Part shown: positions 1 to 5,956 of the stretch, piece after piece | Layout of the letters: the number at the start of each line of letters is the position of its first letter | How positions within the stretch are numbered: the first letter of the stretch is position 1 | Source: Clostridiales bacterium | Lineage (GTDB): Bacteria; Bacillota; Clostridia; Oscillospirales; Oscillospiraceae | Length of the DNA stretch: 12,236 nucleotides | Direction: 5' to 3' | Assembly: GCA_021203685.1 (NCBI GenBank) | Contig: JAJQAS010000071.1 | Location: 1 to 12,236, forward strand | Translations under genes and position numbers: made by a program | Notes under the pieces: model-generated | The model's database searches: none | Told to the model about the DNA's origin: nothing | Seen by the model: the letters and a program-made list of their open reading frames with translations, nothing else

Positions 1-18
1 GTCTCTTCACAGGTGTTA

Positions 19-42
19 CCCATGTGTCTCTTGACACACGGG
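19..42. other. Imperfect hairpin upstream of prfB
   Basis: The arms CCCATGTGTC (19-28) and GACACACGGG (33-42) pair over nine of ten positions around a TCTT loop. The single mismatch is A22 against C39. No T-tract follows, so it does not look like an intrinsic terminator. It could be the edge of an intergenic palindromic repeat continuing to the left of the window, or an element in the 5' region of prfB. Apart from this hairpin and a possible promoter, I see nothing convincing in positions 1-142. Confidence 0.4.
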
Positions 43-59
43 CCGCCCCTACACATACG
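31..59 (+). promoter_or_regulatory. Possible weak sigma-A promoter for prfB
   Basis: A perfect TTGACA -35 hexamer sits at 31-36. At 17 bp spacing the -10 position reads CATACG (54-59), a poor match. The -35 overlaps the right arm of the hairpin at 19-42. prfB may instead be read from a gene to the left of the window, so this is a tentative call. Confidence 0.25.
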
Positions 60-156
60 GCAGAAAAAGGGATAACCAACATCATCCATCAGCCGTCAAA
101 AAATAACATGATACCTGTGAAACGGCAAGAAGCAATGTATAAGGTGAGGGAAAAGT

Positions 157-1281
157 ATGGCATCCATCAAATTTGATGAATATCGGGTCAAGCTCCACAA
201 TCTGTCCCCGGTGCTGGAGGATCTGGGCAAGTCCCTGGGGCTGGAGGCCGCCGAGCAGGAGCTGGACCTGCTCCAGGCTCAGAGCGCGGCGGAGGATTTC
301 TGGTCCAACATGGAAAAGGCCCAGAAGGTCTCCCAGCGCATCAAGAACCTCCAGGACAAGATCGAGGCCCAGAACAAACGCCTCTCCACAGTGGAGGATC
401 TGCTGGTCCTGTGCGAGATGGGTCTGGAGGAGGACGACGACGAGCTGCTGGACGAGCTGGAGTCCACCTATGCCGCCCTGGAGGCGGACATCGAGTCCGC
501 CCGGCTGTCCACCCTGTTCCGGGGGGAGTACGACCACAACGACTGTATGCTCTCCATCCACGCGGGGGCCGGCGGCACCGAGGCCCAGGACTGGGCCGCC
601 ATGCTGTTCCGGATGTACCAGCGCTGGGCGGACCGCCGGGGCTTCAAGTGCGAGACGCTGGACTACGAGGACGGCGACGAGGCGGGCATCAAGACCGCCA
701 CGCTGATGATCTCCGGCGAAAACGCCTACGGCTACCTCCGCAGCGAACACGGCGTCCATCGGCTGGTGCGCATCTCCCCCTTCGACTCCAACGCCCGGCG
801 GCAGACCTCCTTCGCCGCGGTGGAGGTCATGCCCGACCTGCCCGACGACGTAGAGGTGGACATCCGCCCGGAGGACGTGGAAATGCAGGTGTTCCGCAGC
901 TCCGGCGCAGGCGGCCAGCACATCAACAAGACCTCCTCCGCCGTCCGGCTCATCCACAAGCCCACGGGTATCGTGGTCTCCAGCCAGCAGGAGCGCTCCC
1001 AGTTCCAGAACAAGGACACCTGCTACCGGATGCTCCGGGACAAGCTGGTACAGCTGCAAATGCAGGCCCACGCGGAGAAAATTTCCGACCTGAAAGGTGT
1101 GCAGATGAAGATCGAATGGGGCAGCCAGATTCGCTCCTATGTCTTTATGCCCTACCAGATGGTCAAGGACATGCGCACCGCCTACGAGACCAGCAACATC
1201 AACGCCGTCATGGACGGCGACCTGGACGGGTTCATCAACGCCTACCTGACCGCCGAGGCCACCGGCAACTGGGCGAAGTAA
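157..1281 (+). CDS. prfB: Peptide chain release factor 2 (RF2)
   Basis: RF2 recognises UGA and UAA stop codons in the ribosomal A site and triggers hydrolysis of peptidyl-tRNA in the cytoplasm. The 374-residue product has the usual family length. It has a helical N-terminal region, the SPF codon-recognition motif typical of RF2 (residues 207-209; RF1 has PxT), and the catalytic GGQ loop at residues 252-254 within SSGAGGQH. The start at 157 follows a purine-rich site (GGTGAGGG, 143-150) with good spacing. The gene is one uninterrupted frame. In many bacteria RF2 synthesis is autoregulated by a +1 frameshift at an early in-frame UGA near codon 25; here the equivalent region reads SLGLEAAEQ with no stop and no CUU-UGA slip site. 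A strong terminator follows 17 bases after the stop codon. Confidence 0.97.
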   Translation: MASIKFDEYRVKLHNLSPVLEDLGKSLGLEAAEQELDLLQAQSAAEDFWSNMEKAQKVSQRIKNLQDKIEAQNKRLSTVEDLLVLCEMGLEEDDDELLDELESTYAALEADIESARLSTLFRGEYDHNDCMLSIHAGAGGTEAQDWAAMLFRMYQRWADRRGFKCETLDYEDGDEAGIKTATLMISGENAYGYLRSEHGVHRLVRISPFDSNARRQTSFAAVEVMPDLPDDVEVDIRPEDVEMQVFRSSGAGGQHINKTSSAVRLIHKPTGIVVSSQQERSQFQNKDTCYRMLRDKLVQLQMQAHAEKISDLKGVQMKIEWGSQIRSYVFMPYQMVKDMRTAYETSNINAVMDGDLDGFINAYLTAEATGNWAK

Positions 1282-1297
1282 TGTCTCAACAGCCACC

Positions 1298-1328
1298 GCC
1301 GCCCTGCCCCCGGCAGGGCGGCAGTTTT
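1298..1328 (+). terminator. Intrinsic terminator after prfB
   Basis: A perfect 11-bp GC-rich stem pairs GCCGCCCTGCC (1298-1308) with GGCAGGGCGGC (1312-1322) around a CCC loop. AGTTTTC follows. It separates prfB from the wall-polymer genes. Confidence 0.88.
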
Positions 1329-1361
1329 CGGCCTGTTTGCCGTTTTTCCAGCGAAATCATA

Positions 1362-1390
1362 TTGAAAAACCGGTATTTATATGGTATAAA
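1362..1390 (+). promoter_or_regulatory. Sigma-A promoter (extended -10) for the tagB-like gene
   Basis: TTGAAA (1362-1367), a 17-bp spacer and TATAAA (1385-1390) make a near-consensus promoter. TGG directly before the -10 supplies an extended -10 element. Transcription would start near 1397, giving an untranslated leader of about 54 bases. Confidence 0.85.
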
Positions 1391-1450
1391 AAATAGAACG
1401 CATTTGGGCACAGCGACCCGAAGCAAATCCAGGGGAAAGGATGGGAACCA

Positions 1451-2596
1451 ATGGGATTTTTTCTGCTGATCGCCAGGTGGGGTCTGCGCTTCCTCTACCT
1501 GTTTTTTATGCCCTTGAAGGCGAAAAACAAGGTGGTCATGCTCTCCCGGGAATCGGACACCCCGCCGGTGGACTTCCGCCTGCTGGAGGAAGAGATCAAA
1601 CGCCGCTCTCCGGAGACGGAAGTGGTCTACTTCTGCCGCAAAATGACCAAACAGGTCAATATCCCCTCCTACTGCTGGATGACGCTGAAAAGTCTCTACC
1701 ATATCGCCACCGCTTCGGTGGCGGTGACGGACACCTACTCCATTCAGCTGTGTGTGCTGCCTCGCAAAAAGGGCCTGACGGTGGTGCAGATCTGGCACGC
1801 CCTCGGCGCGGTGAAGCGGTTCAGCTACCAGTGCCTGGACACCCCCAACGGCCGCACCAGCCAGATGGCGGAGCGGATGTGTATGCACAAAAATTACGAT
1901 TACATCCTCTGCACCTCCCAGGCCACCAAGGCCATCTATGTGGAGGCGTTCCACACCGCGCCGGAGAAAATTCTGGTGCTGGGGATGCCCCGGGTGGACT
2001 ACATCCAGCGCCCCGCCCCCGGCCTGCGGGAGAAATTTCTGGCCGAACGGCCCGACCTGCGGGGCAAAAAGCTGATGCTCTACCTGCCCACCTTCCGGGA
2101 CGGGGTGGACGAAGGCACCGAGAAGCTGCTCCACGCCGCCGCCGGCATGGATGACGTGGCGCTGCTGGTCAAGCCCCACCCCCTCTCCAACTTCCACGTC
2201 CCACGGGGCAACCGGCCCGGCCACGGCTGGTCTACCTACGACCTGATGAAGGTCTGCGACGGCGTCATCACCGACTACTCCGCCTCCTCTCTGGAGGCCA
2301 GCCTGCTCCACAAGCCGGTGTATTTCTACCTCTTCGACTACCAGGCGTACAAGTACAACCAGGGCCTGAACATCGACCCCAACCGGGAGCTGCCGGAGGC
2401 TGTCTCCGTGGACGCGGCGGGTATGATGGAGAAAATTCGCGCCGGAGGCTACGACCTGGACGCTCTGGAGCGGTTCCGGGCCAAGTACATCCAGACCGCC
2501 GACCAGGACAACACCGCCGCTATCACCGAGTTCCTGCTGGAGCATATTCCCGCCGAACTGCGGCAGCGGGAAGCGGCAAGGGTTAGTGGCCAGTAG
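1451..2596 (+). CDS. CDP-glycerol glycerophosphotransferase family protein, TagB/primase-like
   Basis: This family transfers glycerol-phosphate (or a related polyol phosphate) from a CDP-activated donor to a lipid-linked acceptor at the inner face of the membrane, in teichoic acid synthesis. The 381-residue product has the family landmarks in order: QIWHALGAVKRF with the conserved His at 116, LPTFRD near 218 (variant of YAPTWRD), LVKPHP at 239-244 with His243, and TDYSASSLEASLLHKP from 274. The WHAxGAxK form, rather than WHGTPLK, and the length match TagB-type primases as I recall them, so this may add the first glycerol-phosphate to the linkage unit. A hydrophobic, basic N-terminus (FFLLIARWGLRFLYLFFMPLK) suggests membrane attachment. 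The in-frame ATG at 1451 follows GGGGAAAGG. The last residues (VSGQ) and the TAG stop come from a period-7 repeat, so the native C-terminus may have been altered. Confidence 0.85.
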   Translation: MGFFLLIARWGLRFLYLFFMPLKAKNKVVMLSRESDTPPVDFRLLEEEIKRRSPETEVVYFCRKMTKQVNIPSYCWMTLKSLYHIATASVAVTDTYSIQLCVLPRKKGLTVVQIWHALGAVKRFSYQCLDTPNGRTSQMAERMCMHKNYDYILCTSQATKAIYVEAFHTAPEKILVLGMPRVDYIQRPAPGLREKFLAERPDLRGKKLMLYLPTFRDGVDEGTEKLLHAAAGMDDVALLVKPHPLSNFHVPRGNRPGHGWSTYDLMKVCDGVITDYSASSLEASLLHKPVYFYLFDYQAYKYNQGLNIDPNRELPEAVSVDAAGMMEKIRAGGYDLDALERFRAKYIQTADQDNTAAITEFLLEHIPAELRQREAARVSGQ

Positions 2597-2614
2597 CTAG
2601 TGATTAGTGACTAG
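2583..2614 (+). repeat. Period-7 repeat across the stop codon of the tagB-like gene
   Basis: Consecutive heptads read TTAGTGG, CCAGTAG, CTAGTGA, TTAGTGA and then CTAG. The TAG stop at 2594-2596 is part of the second heptad. Similar period-7 tracts occur at 4961-4988 and 11924-11952, each at the 3' end of a plus-strand gene. Confidence 0.65.
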
Positions 2615-2681
2615 AAAACGGGCTTTTCTCTCGAAATTTCACATCTGTCGAATAAAAACCACACTATACGATACGCACTAT

Positions 2682-2737
2682 CCCCTCTTGCCTCCCCTGA
2701 AAGGGGAGGTGGCGCGGCGTAAGCCGCGACGGAGGGG
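2682..2737. repeat. Three-stem palindromic intergenic repeat (REP-like)
   Basis: Three nested inverted repeats fit a three-way junction. The outer stem pairs CCCCTC (2682-2687) with GAGGGG (2732-2737). Hairpin A is CCTCCCCT-GAA-AGGGGAGG (2691-2709). Hairpin B is CGCGGC-GTAA-GCCGCG (2713-2728). The element occupies about a third of the 189-bp gap between the two glycerophosphotransferase genes. From memory, near-identical repeats are scattered through many Oscillospiraceae genomes; I could not verify this. There is no T-tract, so it is not a standard terminator. It would still form a stable structure in a read-through transcript. The flanks (2615-2681 and 2738-2773) show no clear promoter or ORF. 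Confidence 0.7.
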
Positions 2738-2785
2738 TTTCACCGCAGAAGTGAGTAAAATAGAAAAAACAACGGGTGAGACACT

Positions 2786-4102
2786 ATGAACATAAAGAAA
2801 GCCATCAAAACCTTTGCCTACAACGTGGCCAAAGCCTGTCCTCCCCTGCGGCGGGTGTACCGCCGCTGTCTGTTCGCCTACCGCCATTTCCACTACTGGG
2901 TCCACACCCGGGGACTGACGGTGGACAAAAAGCTGGTGGTGTTCTGCACCTTTTCCGGCAAGGGCTATTCCGACAGCCCCAAGGCCATTTATGAGTATAT
3001 GCTCACGGAGGAGAAGTACAAAGAGTATCGGTTCGTCTGGATCTTCCGGGAGCCGGAAAACTTCCGCTGGCTGGAGGAAAACCGCAATACCACCATCGTC
3101 CGCTGGGCCTCCAAGGAGTACGAACGGGCCATGGCCTCCGCCGGGTACTGGATCTTCAACTACCGGGTCAGCGACCACGTATGGCCCACCGAGGACCAGA
3201 CCTATGTGGAGTGCTGGCACGGCACCCCCCTGAAACGGCTGGGCTACGACATCACCGCCGGGGGCAACGTGATGAACACGTCCAAGGAGATCCAGCGGAA
3301 GTACGACCTGGATTCCGCCAAGTTCAAATACATCATCTCCCCCTCCCCCTACTGCTCGGAGAAGTTCACCTCCGCCTGGAACCTGACCGCCACCGGCAAG
3401 GAGGACGCCATTCTGGAGCAGGGCTACCCCCGGAACGACTTCTTGTTAAACCACACCCAGGCCGATGTGGACGCCATCAAGGCCCGGCTCCACATCACCC
3501 CGGCGGAAATTGGCGGCCGGAAAATCGTCCTCTACGCTCCCACCTGGCGGGACAACCAGCACGACGACGCCAACGGCTACAGTTACACCCTGGGGCTGGA
3601 CTTCCAGCGTCTGCGCCAGGCCCTGGGGGAGGACATCGTGGTGCTCTTCCGCGCCCACTACCTGGTGGCCAGCCAGTTCGACTTCGCCGCCTACGAGGGC
3701 TTTGTCTACAACGTCTCCGGCTACCCCGACATCAACCACCTGTACCTGGCCGCCGACCTGCTCATCACCGACTATTCCTCGGTGTTCTTCGACTACGCCA
3801 ACCTCCGCAAACCCATGCTGTTCTATATGTATGACCTGGCCGCCTACCGGGACGACATCCGGGGCTTTTACATCGGACTGGACGAGCTGCCCGGCCCCAT
3901 TGTGGAGACGGAGGACGAGCTGCTCCGGGCCATCCCGGCCCAACTGGCCGACAGCAGCCAGTGGGAGGAGCGGTACGAGACCTTCTGCCAGAAGTTCAGC
4001 CCCTTTGACGACGGCCACGCCAGCCAACGGGCGCTGGAGATCATTCTGGGAGAAAAGCCCAACGTTCGGGCCAGCCAGCAGCGGGATGCCGTAAACATTT
4101 GA
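2786..4102 (+). CDS. CDP-glycerol glycerophosphotransferase family protein, TagF/polymerase-like
   Basis: Probable teichoic-acid-type polymerase that extends a polyol-phosphate chain from a CDP-activated donor at the cytoplasmic membrane face. The 438-residue product has the classic motifs: CWHGTPLKRLGYD with His145, a SPSPYCSEKF segment, LYAPTWRD (Tyr250-Asp256), LFRAHYL with His291, and TDYSSVFFDYANLRKP from 328. The two histidines correspond to those needed for catalysis in characterised TagF proteins. It is much shorter than full-length B. subtilis TagF and corresponds mainly to the catalytic part. The N-terminus is basic and amphipathic (NIKKAIKTFAYNVAKA), consistent with peripheral membrane binding. 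The start at 2786 follows a modest site (GGGTGAG). No strong promoter is visible just upstream, so it probably depends on transcription from 1362 through the palindromic repeat. The exact polymer, and whether it primes, extends or decorates, cannot be told from sequence alone. Confidence 0.87.
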   Translation: MNIKKAIKTFAYNVAKACPPLRRVYRRCLFAYRHFHYWVHTRGLTVDKKLVVFCTFSGKGYSDSPKAIYEYMLTEEKYKEYRFVWIFREPENFRWLEENRNTTIVRWASKEYERAMASAGYWIFNYRVSDHVWPTEDQTYVECWHGTPLKRLGYDITAGGNVMNTSKEIQRKYDLDSAKFKYIISPSPYCSEKFTSAWNLTATGKEDAILEQGYPRNDFLLNHTQADVDAIKARLHITPAEIGGRKIVLYAPTWRDNQHDDANGYSYTLGLDFQRLRQALGEDIVVLFRAHYLVASQFDFAAYEGFVYNVSGYPDINHLYLAADLLITDYSSVFFDYANLRKPMLFYMYDLAAYRDDIRGFYIGLDELPGPIVETEDELLRAIPAQLADSSQWEERYETFCQKFSPFDDGHASQRALEIILGEKPNVRASQQRDAVNI

Positions 4103-4127
4103 CGATGGCGGCGCGTTGTGGTATACT
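4099..4127 (+). promoter_or_regulatory. Sigma-A promoter for the permease gene, overlapping the upstream stop codon
   Basis: TTGACG (4099-4104), a 17-bp spacer and TATACT (4122-4127), with TGG just before the -10. The -35 contains the TGA stop codon of the upstream gene (4100-4102). Transcription would start near 4134. Confidence 0.8.
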
Positions 4128-4148
4128 GTTCCATTACAGAAAGTAATT

Positions 4149-4171
4149 CGGCGGAAACGCCGATAAGGGAG
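4149..4171 (+). promoter_or_regulatory. GAAA-tetraloop hairpin next to the ribosome binding site
   Basis: CGGCG-GAAA-CGCCG (4149-4162) forms a compact 5-bp stem with a GNRA-type loop. It ends two bases before the ribosome binding site AAGGGAG (4165-4171), which lies 7 bases from the ATG at 4179. A stable hairpin here could protect the short 5' end or keep the binding site open. Its function is inference. Confidence 0.45.
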
Positions 4172-4178
4172 CGAAGCT

Positions 4179-4955
4179 ATGATCCGGTTTCTAAAAGACG
4201 TACACAAATACTGGCGTTACATCCTCTACTCGGCCAAGGCCCATCTGAAAGACGAGGTGGCCGGTTCCTTCCTGAACTGGCTGTGGTGGATTTTGGACCC
4301 GCTGCTGTTTATGCTGGTTTACACCTTTGTCTACACCATCGTTTTCGGCAGGAGCCAGGACTACCTGTGCGCCTTCATCTTCATCGGCTACACCACCTGG
4401 CAGTTCTTCGACCGGTGCATCAACGGCAGCGTCAAGCTGGTCAAGCGGTACCAGTCGGTGCTGTCCAAGGTCTATCTGCCCAAGTTTATCCTGATTTTGT
4501 CCAATATGATGGTATATGGCTTCAAAATGCTCATTGGGTTCGGCCTTGTCCTCATCGCCATGCTGCTTTATCGCGTTCCATGGACGCCAAAAGTGCTGTG
4601 GGTCTTTCCCTATCTGCTGCTGCTGTTTCTGCTGTCCTTTGGGCTGAGCTGCATCCACGGCGGCGTCTATATGGAGGACCTGTCCAACATCATCCGGGTG
4701 GTGCTGCGGCTGATGTTCTACCTCTCCGGCATCTTCTACAACCCGGAAGTGCAGCTGGAGGGGCTGGCCCAGTACGCCATGATCCGCCTGAACCCCACCT
4801 GCTATATCATCACCCAGCTGCGCAACACCATGCTCTACAACAAGGCACCCCTTGCAAACTGGCTGCTGCTCTGGGGGGCGATTGGGCTGCTGCTGTCCAT
4901 CATCGGCGTCAAGCTGATTTATAAGTACGAGCGGCGGTACGTGAAGTCGGTGTAA
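4179..4955 (+). CDS. tagG: ABC-2 type permease, TagG-like polymer exporter subunit
   Basis: Membrane subunit of an ABC transporter that moves lipid-linked polysaccharide or teichoic-acid-type polymer to the outer face of the membrane. The 258-residue product is the usual length for TagG/Wzm-type permeases. About six hydrophobic segments are visible, beginning near residues 33-55 (WLWWILDPLLFMLVYTFVYTIVF), 62-72, 105-130, 140-160, 175-190 and 228-248. The family-typical GIFYNPE and LNPTCYIITQLRNTMLY stretches precede the last helix, and a basic tail (YKYERRYVKSV) follows. The start at 4179 has a well-spaced AAGGGAG. It directly follows two glycerophosphotransferase genes, which argues for polyol-phosphate polymer export. 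The ATPase partner (TagH-like) that normally sits next to it is absent; a repeat-rich stretch follows instead. The TagG name rests on context, because capsule and O-antigen permeases look alike. Confidence 0.85.
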   Translation: MIRFLKDVHKYWRYILYSAKAHLKDEVAGSFLNWLWWILDPLLFMLVYTFVYTIVFGRSQDYLCAFIFIGYTTWQFFDRCINGSVKLVKRYQSVLSKVYLPKFILILSNMMVYGFKMLIGFGLVLIAMLLYRVPWTPKVLWVFPYLLLLFLLSFGLSCIHGGVYMEDLSNIIRVVLRLMFYLSGIFYNPEVQLEGLAQYAMIRLNPTCYIITQLRNTMLYNKAPLANWLLLWGAIGLLLSIIGVKLIYKYERRYVKSV

Positions 4956-4960
4956 GTGAG

Positions 4961-5039
4961 CTGTTAGCTATTAGCTGTTGGCCGTTAGTCAAGTATTTCC
5001 AGTCTAAAGCGAACAGCTAAAAAGGAAGCCGAGAGCTAA
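4961..5039. repeat. Period-7 inverted repeat after the permease gene, interrupted by a MITE
   Basis: Four heptads (CTGTTAG, CTATTAG, CTGTTGG, CCGTTAG) run from 4961 to 4988, starting 5 bases after the stop codon. An inverted arm follows: AACAGCTAA (5012-5020) is the exact complement of TTAGCTGTT (4971-4979), and GAGAGCTAA lies at 5031-5039. The arm continues beyond the inserted MITE. Removing the MITE and one CTAA copy restores AGCTAATAGC, the complement of GCTATTAGCT in the left arm (4967-4976). Confidence 0.65.
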
Positions 5040-5199
5040 GGAAGCTCTGATTAAATGGCCTTGGATGGCTGGGCGAGCAGATTTTGCGCAAATCGAGGCG
5101 CAAAATCGCAGGAATCCTTTGTGGATTTCAAGATTTTGCAACGAAGAGTTGCACAAAATAAGCCGTCCAGACGCCGGGAGTTATTTAATCAGAGGTTCC
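5040..5199. mobile_element. 160-bp MITE with CTAA target duplication
   Basis: Terminal inverted repeats GGAAGCTCTGATTAAAT (5040-5056) and ATTTAATCAGAGGTTCC (5183-5199) match at 16 of 17 positions. CTAA flanks both sides (5036-5039 and 5200-5203), as expected for a 4-bp target duplication. CTAA fits the YTAR target of IS5-group elements, and the GGAA terminus is compatible with that family. The interior has no transposase and folds into hairpins, including a perfect 10-bp stem GATTTTGCGC (5080-5089) with GCGCAAAATC (5098-5107). It would need a transposase supplied from elsewhere. Confidence 0.85.
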
Positions 5200-5251
5200 C
5201 TAATAGCAAAGAGGCTCATCGAGCAAAAAAAGAAAAAGCACGAAATGCTTT

Positions 5252-5285
5252 GAGGCGGACCTCCCGGAGGTCCGCCTCCTTTTCT
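5252..5285 (+). terminator. Intrinsic terminator after the permease gene
   Basis: GAGGCGGACCTCC (5252-5264) and GGAGGTCCGCCTC (5266-5278) form a near-perfect palindrome; in practice an 11-12 bp stem with a small loop. CTTTTCT follows. A shorter hairpin, AAAGCA-CGAAA-TGCTTT (5235-5251), and an A-rich run precede it, so it may also work on the minus strand. It probably ended the permease transcript before the MITE arrived. It would also limit read-through into the DUF1810 gene. Confidence 0.8.
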
Positions 5286-5303
5286 CCCAAAACAGCAGGA
5301 GGC

Positions 5304-5738
5304 ATGACAGATGAAGTACGATGTTTCCCGTTTTATGAGGCTCACCAGATCTTCTACAACTGCGCATTGAAGGAGATTCAGGGCGGACGAAAGCGCACCC
5401 ATTGGATGTGGTTTATCTTTCCCCAGCTCCGCGCCCTGGCGCGCAGCCCGATGGCGGAACGGTTCAGCATCTGCGACCTGGGAGAAGCCCAGGCGTTCCT
5501 GGCCGACCCCTATCTGGGCGGGAACCTGCGGGAAATCTCCCAGGCCCTGCTGACGCTGGATACCCATGACCCGTTGAAGGTGTTTCCAGAGCCGGACGAC
5601 AGGAAGCTCCAGCGCTGCATGACCCTGTTCGCCTACGCCAGCGGCGGGAAACAGGTGTTTCTGGACGTGCTGCAACAGTCTTTTGACGGTTGGCAGGATG
5701 AGCGCACGCTGAAATTGCTGGAGCAGCCCCGCCAGTGA
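5304..5738 (+). CDS. DUF1810 family protein, probable frameshift near its 5' end
   Basis: The product matches the uncharacterised DUF1810 family. Landmarks are YEAHQIFYNCALKEIQGGRKRTHWMWFIFPQL, ICDLGEAQAFLADPYLG and KLQRCMTLFAYASGGKQVFLDVL; the HWMWFIFPQ signature is clear. The size (about 144 residues) is normal for the family, and it is probably a small soluble cytoplasmic protein of unknown function. The start is problematic. The open frame begins at ATG 5304, only one base after AGGAGG (5297-5302), too close for normal initiation. The well-spaced ATG at 5311 lies in another frame and gives MKYDVSRF, which looks like the expected DUF1810 N-terminus, but that frame soon becomes RLTRSS. One extra T in the run at 5331-5334 would join MKYDVSRF to YEAHQ. 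So the gene is either mildly broken or affected by a one-base sequencing error. No promoter is evident between the terminator at 5252-5285 and the gene. Confidence 0.8.
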   Translation: MTDEVRCFPFYEAHQIFYNCALKEIQGGRKRTHWMWFIFPQLRALARSPMAERFSICDLGEAQAFLADPYLGGNLREISQALLTLDTHDPLKVFPEPDDRKLQRCMTLFAYASGGKQVFLDVLQQSFDGWQDERTLKLLEQPRQ

Positions 5739-5768
5739 CGGACGGGACAAAAAGCTGAAAAATTCCCC

Positions 5769-5797
5769 TTGACAGCCGAACCTTCCGCTGTTATAAT
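5769..5797 (+). promoter_or_regulatory. Perfect-consensus sigma-A promoter for infC-rpmI-rplT
   Basis: TTGACA (5769-5774), exactly 17 bp, then TATAAT (5792-5797). This is the strongest promoter in the window and fits a highly expressed translation operon. Transcription would start near 5804, leaving a leader of about 153 bases before the IF3 start. Confidence 0.93.
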
Positions 5798-5803
5798 GGT
5801 TCC

Positions 5804-5942
5804 GCAAAACAAAGCAGGAACGGTTCCTCACCTTCTGCGCCTGGGCGCAGTGGTCAATAGCGCTGATACATCTCGCCCGGCTGGTTTCGGGTGGGTGTGG
5901 TTTGTGCGGGTACCGTTTCGGTATCCGTTTTGATTTTATTCT
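5804..5942 (+). promoter_or_regulatory. Structured leader with attenuator-like hairpin (candidate L20 or IF3 leader)
   Basis: Three hairpins are visible: CTGCGC-CTGG-GCGCAG (5835-5850); CGCCCG with CGGGTG (5874-5879 and 5888-5893, one G-U pair); and CGGGTACCG-TTT-CGGTATCCG (5907-5927, one G-U pair), followed by TTTTGATTTTATT. The last has the form of an intrinsic terminator just before the coding region. In Firmicutes the infC-rpmI-rplT operon is known to be repressed through its leader by ribosomal protein L20, by premature termination. The position and structure fit that model. I did not establish the L20-binding motif itself. Confidence 0.6.
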
Positions 5943-5956
5943 GGAGGTGTTTTCGT

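Noticed and set aside
3..176. A 57-codon open frame running from the left edge into prfB
   Set aside because: Codon use is unlike the neighbours, the frame covers a hairpin and the prfB ribosome binding site, and no domain is recognisable. It is probably a chance open frame in AT-richer DNA.
82..1296. A 404-codon open frame on the minus strand opposite prfB
   Set aside because: It mirrors the codon periodicity of a GC-rich gene. The product is a low-complexity Val/Leu/Gly/His-rich string with no family resemblance, and it crosses the prfB terminator. The long antisense frames opposite 1286-2545, 3446-4207, 5936-6790, 8972-9733 and 10882-11985 are rejected for the same reason.
5055..5303. A long N-terminal extension of the DUF1810 protein starting inside the MITE
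   Set aside because: The extra residues are translated MITE and terminator sequence. The strong AGGAGG and the family alignment place the start at 5304-5311.
5891..5956. An upstream GTG start for IF3 giving a longer protein
   Set aside because: The added residues translate the attenuator hairpin and T-tract. The ribosome binding site GGAGGTG (5943-5949) points to ATT 5957.
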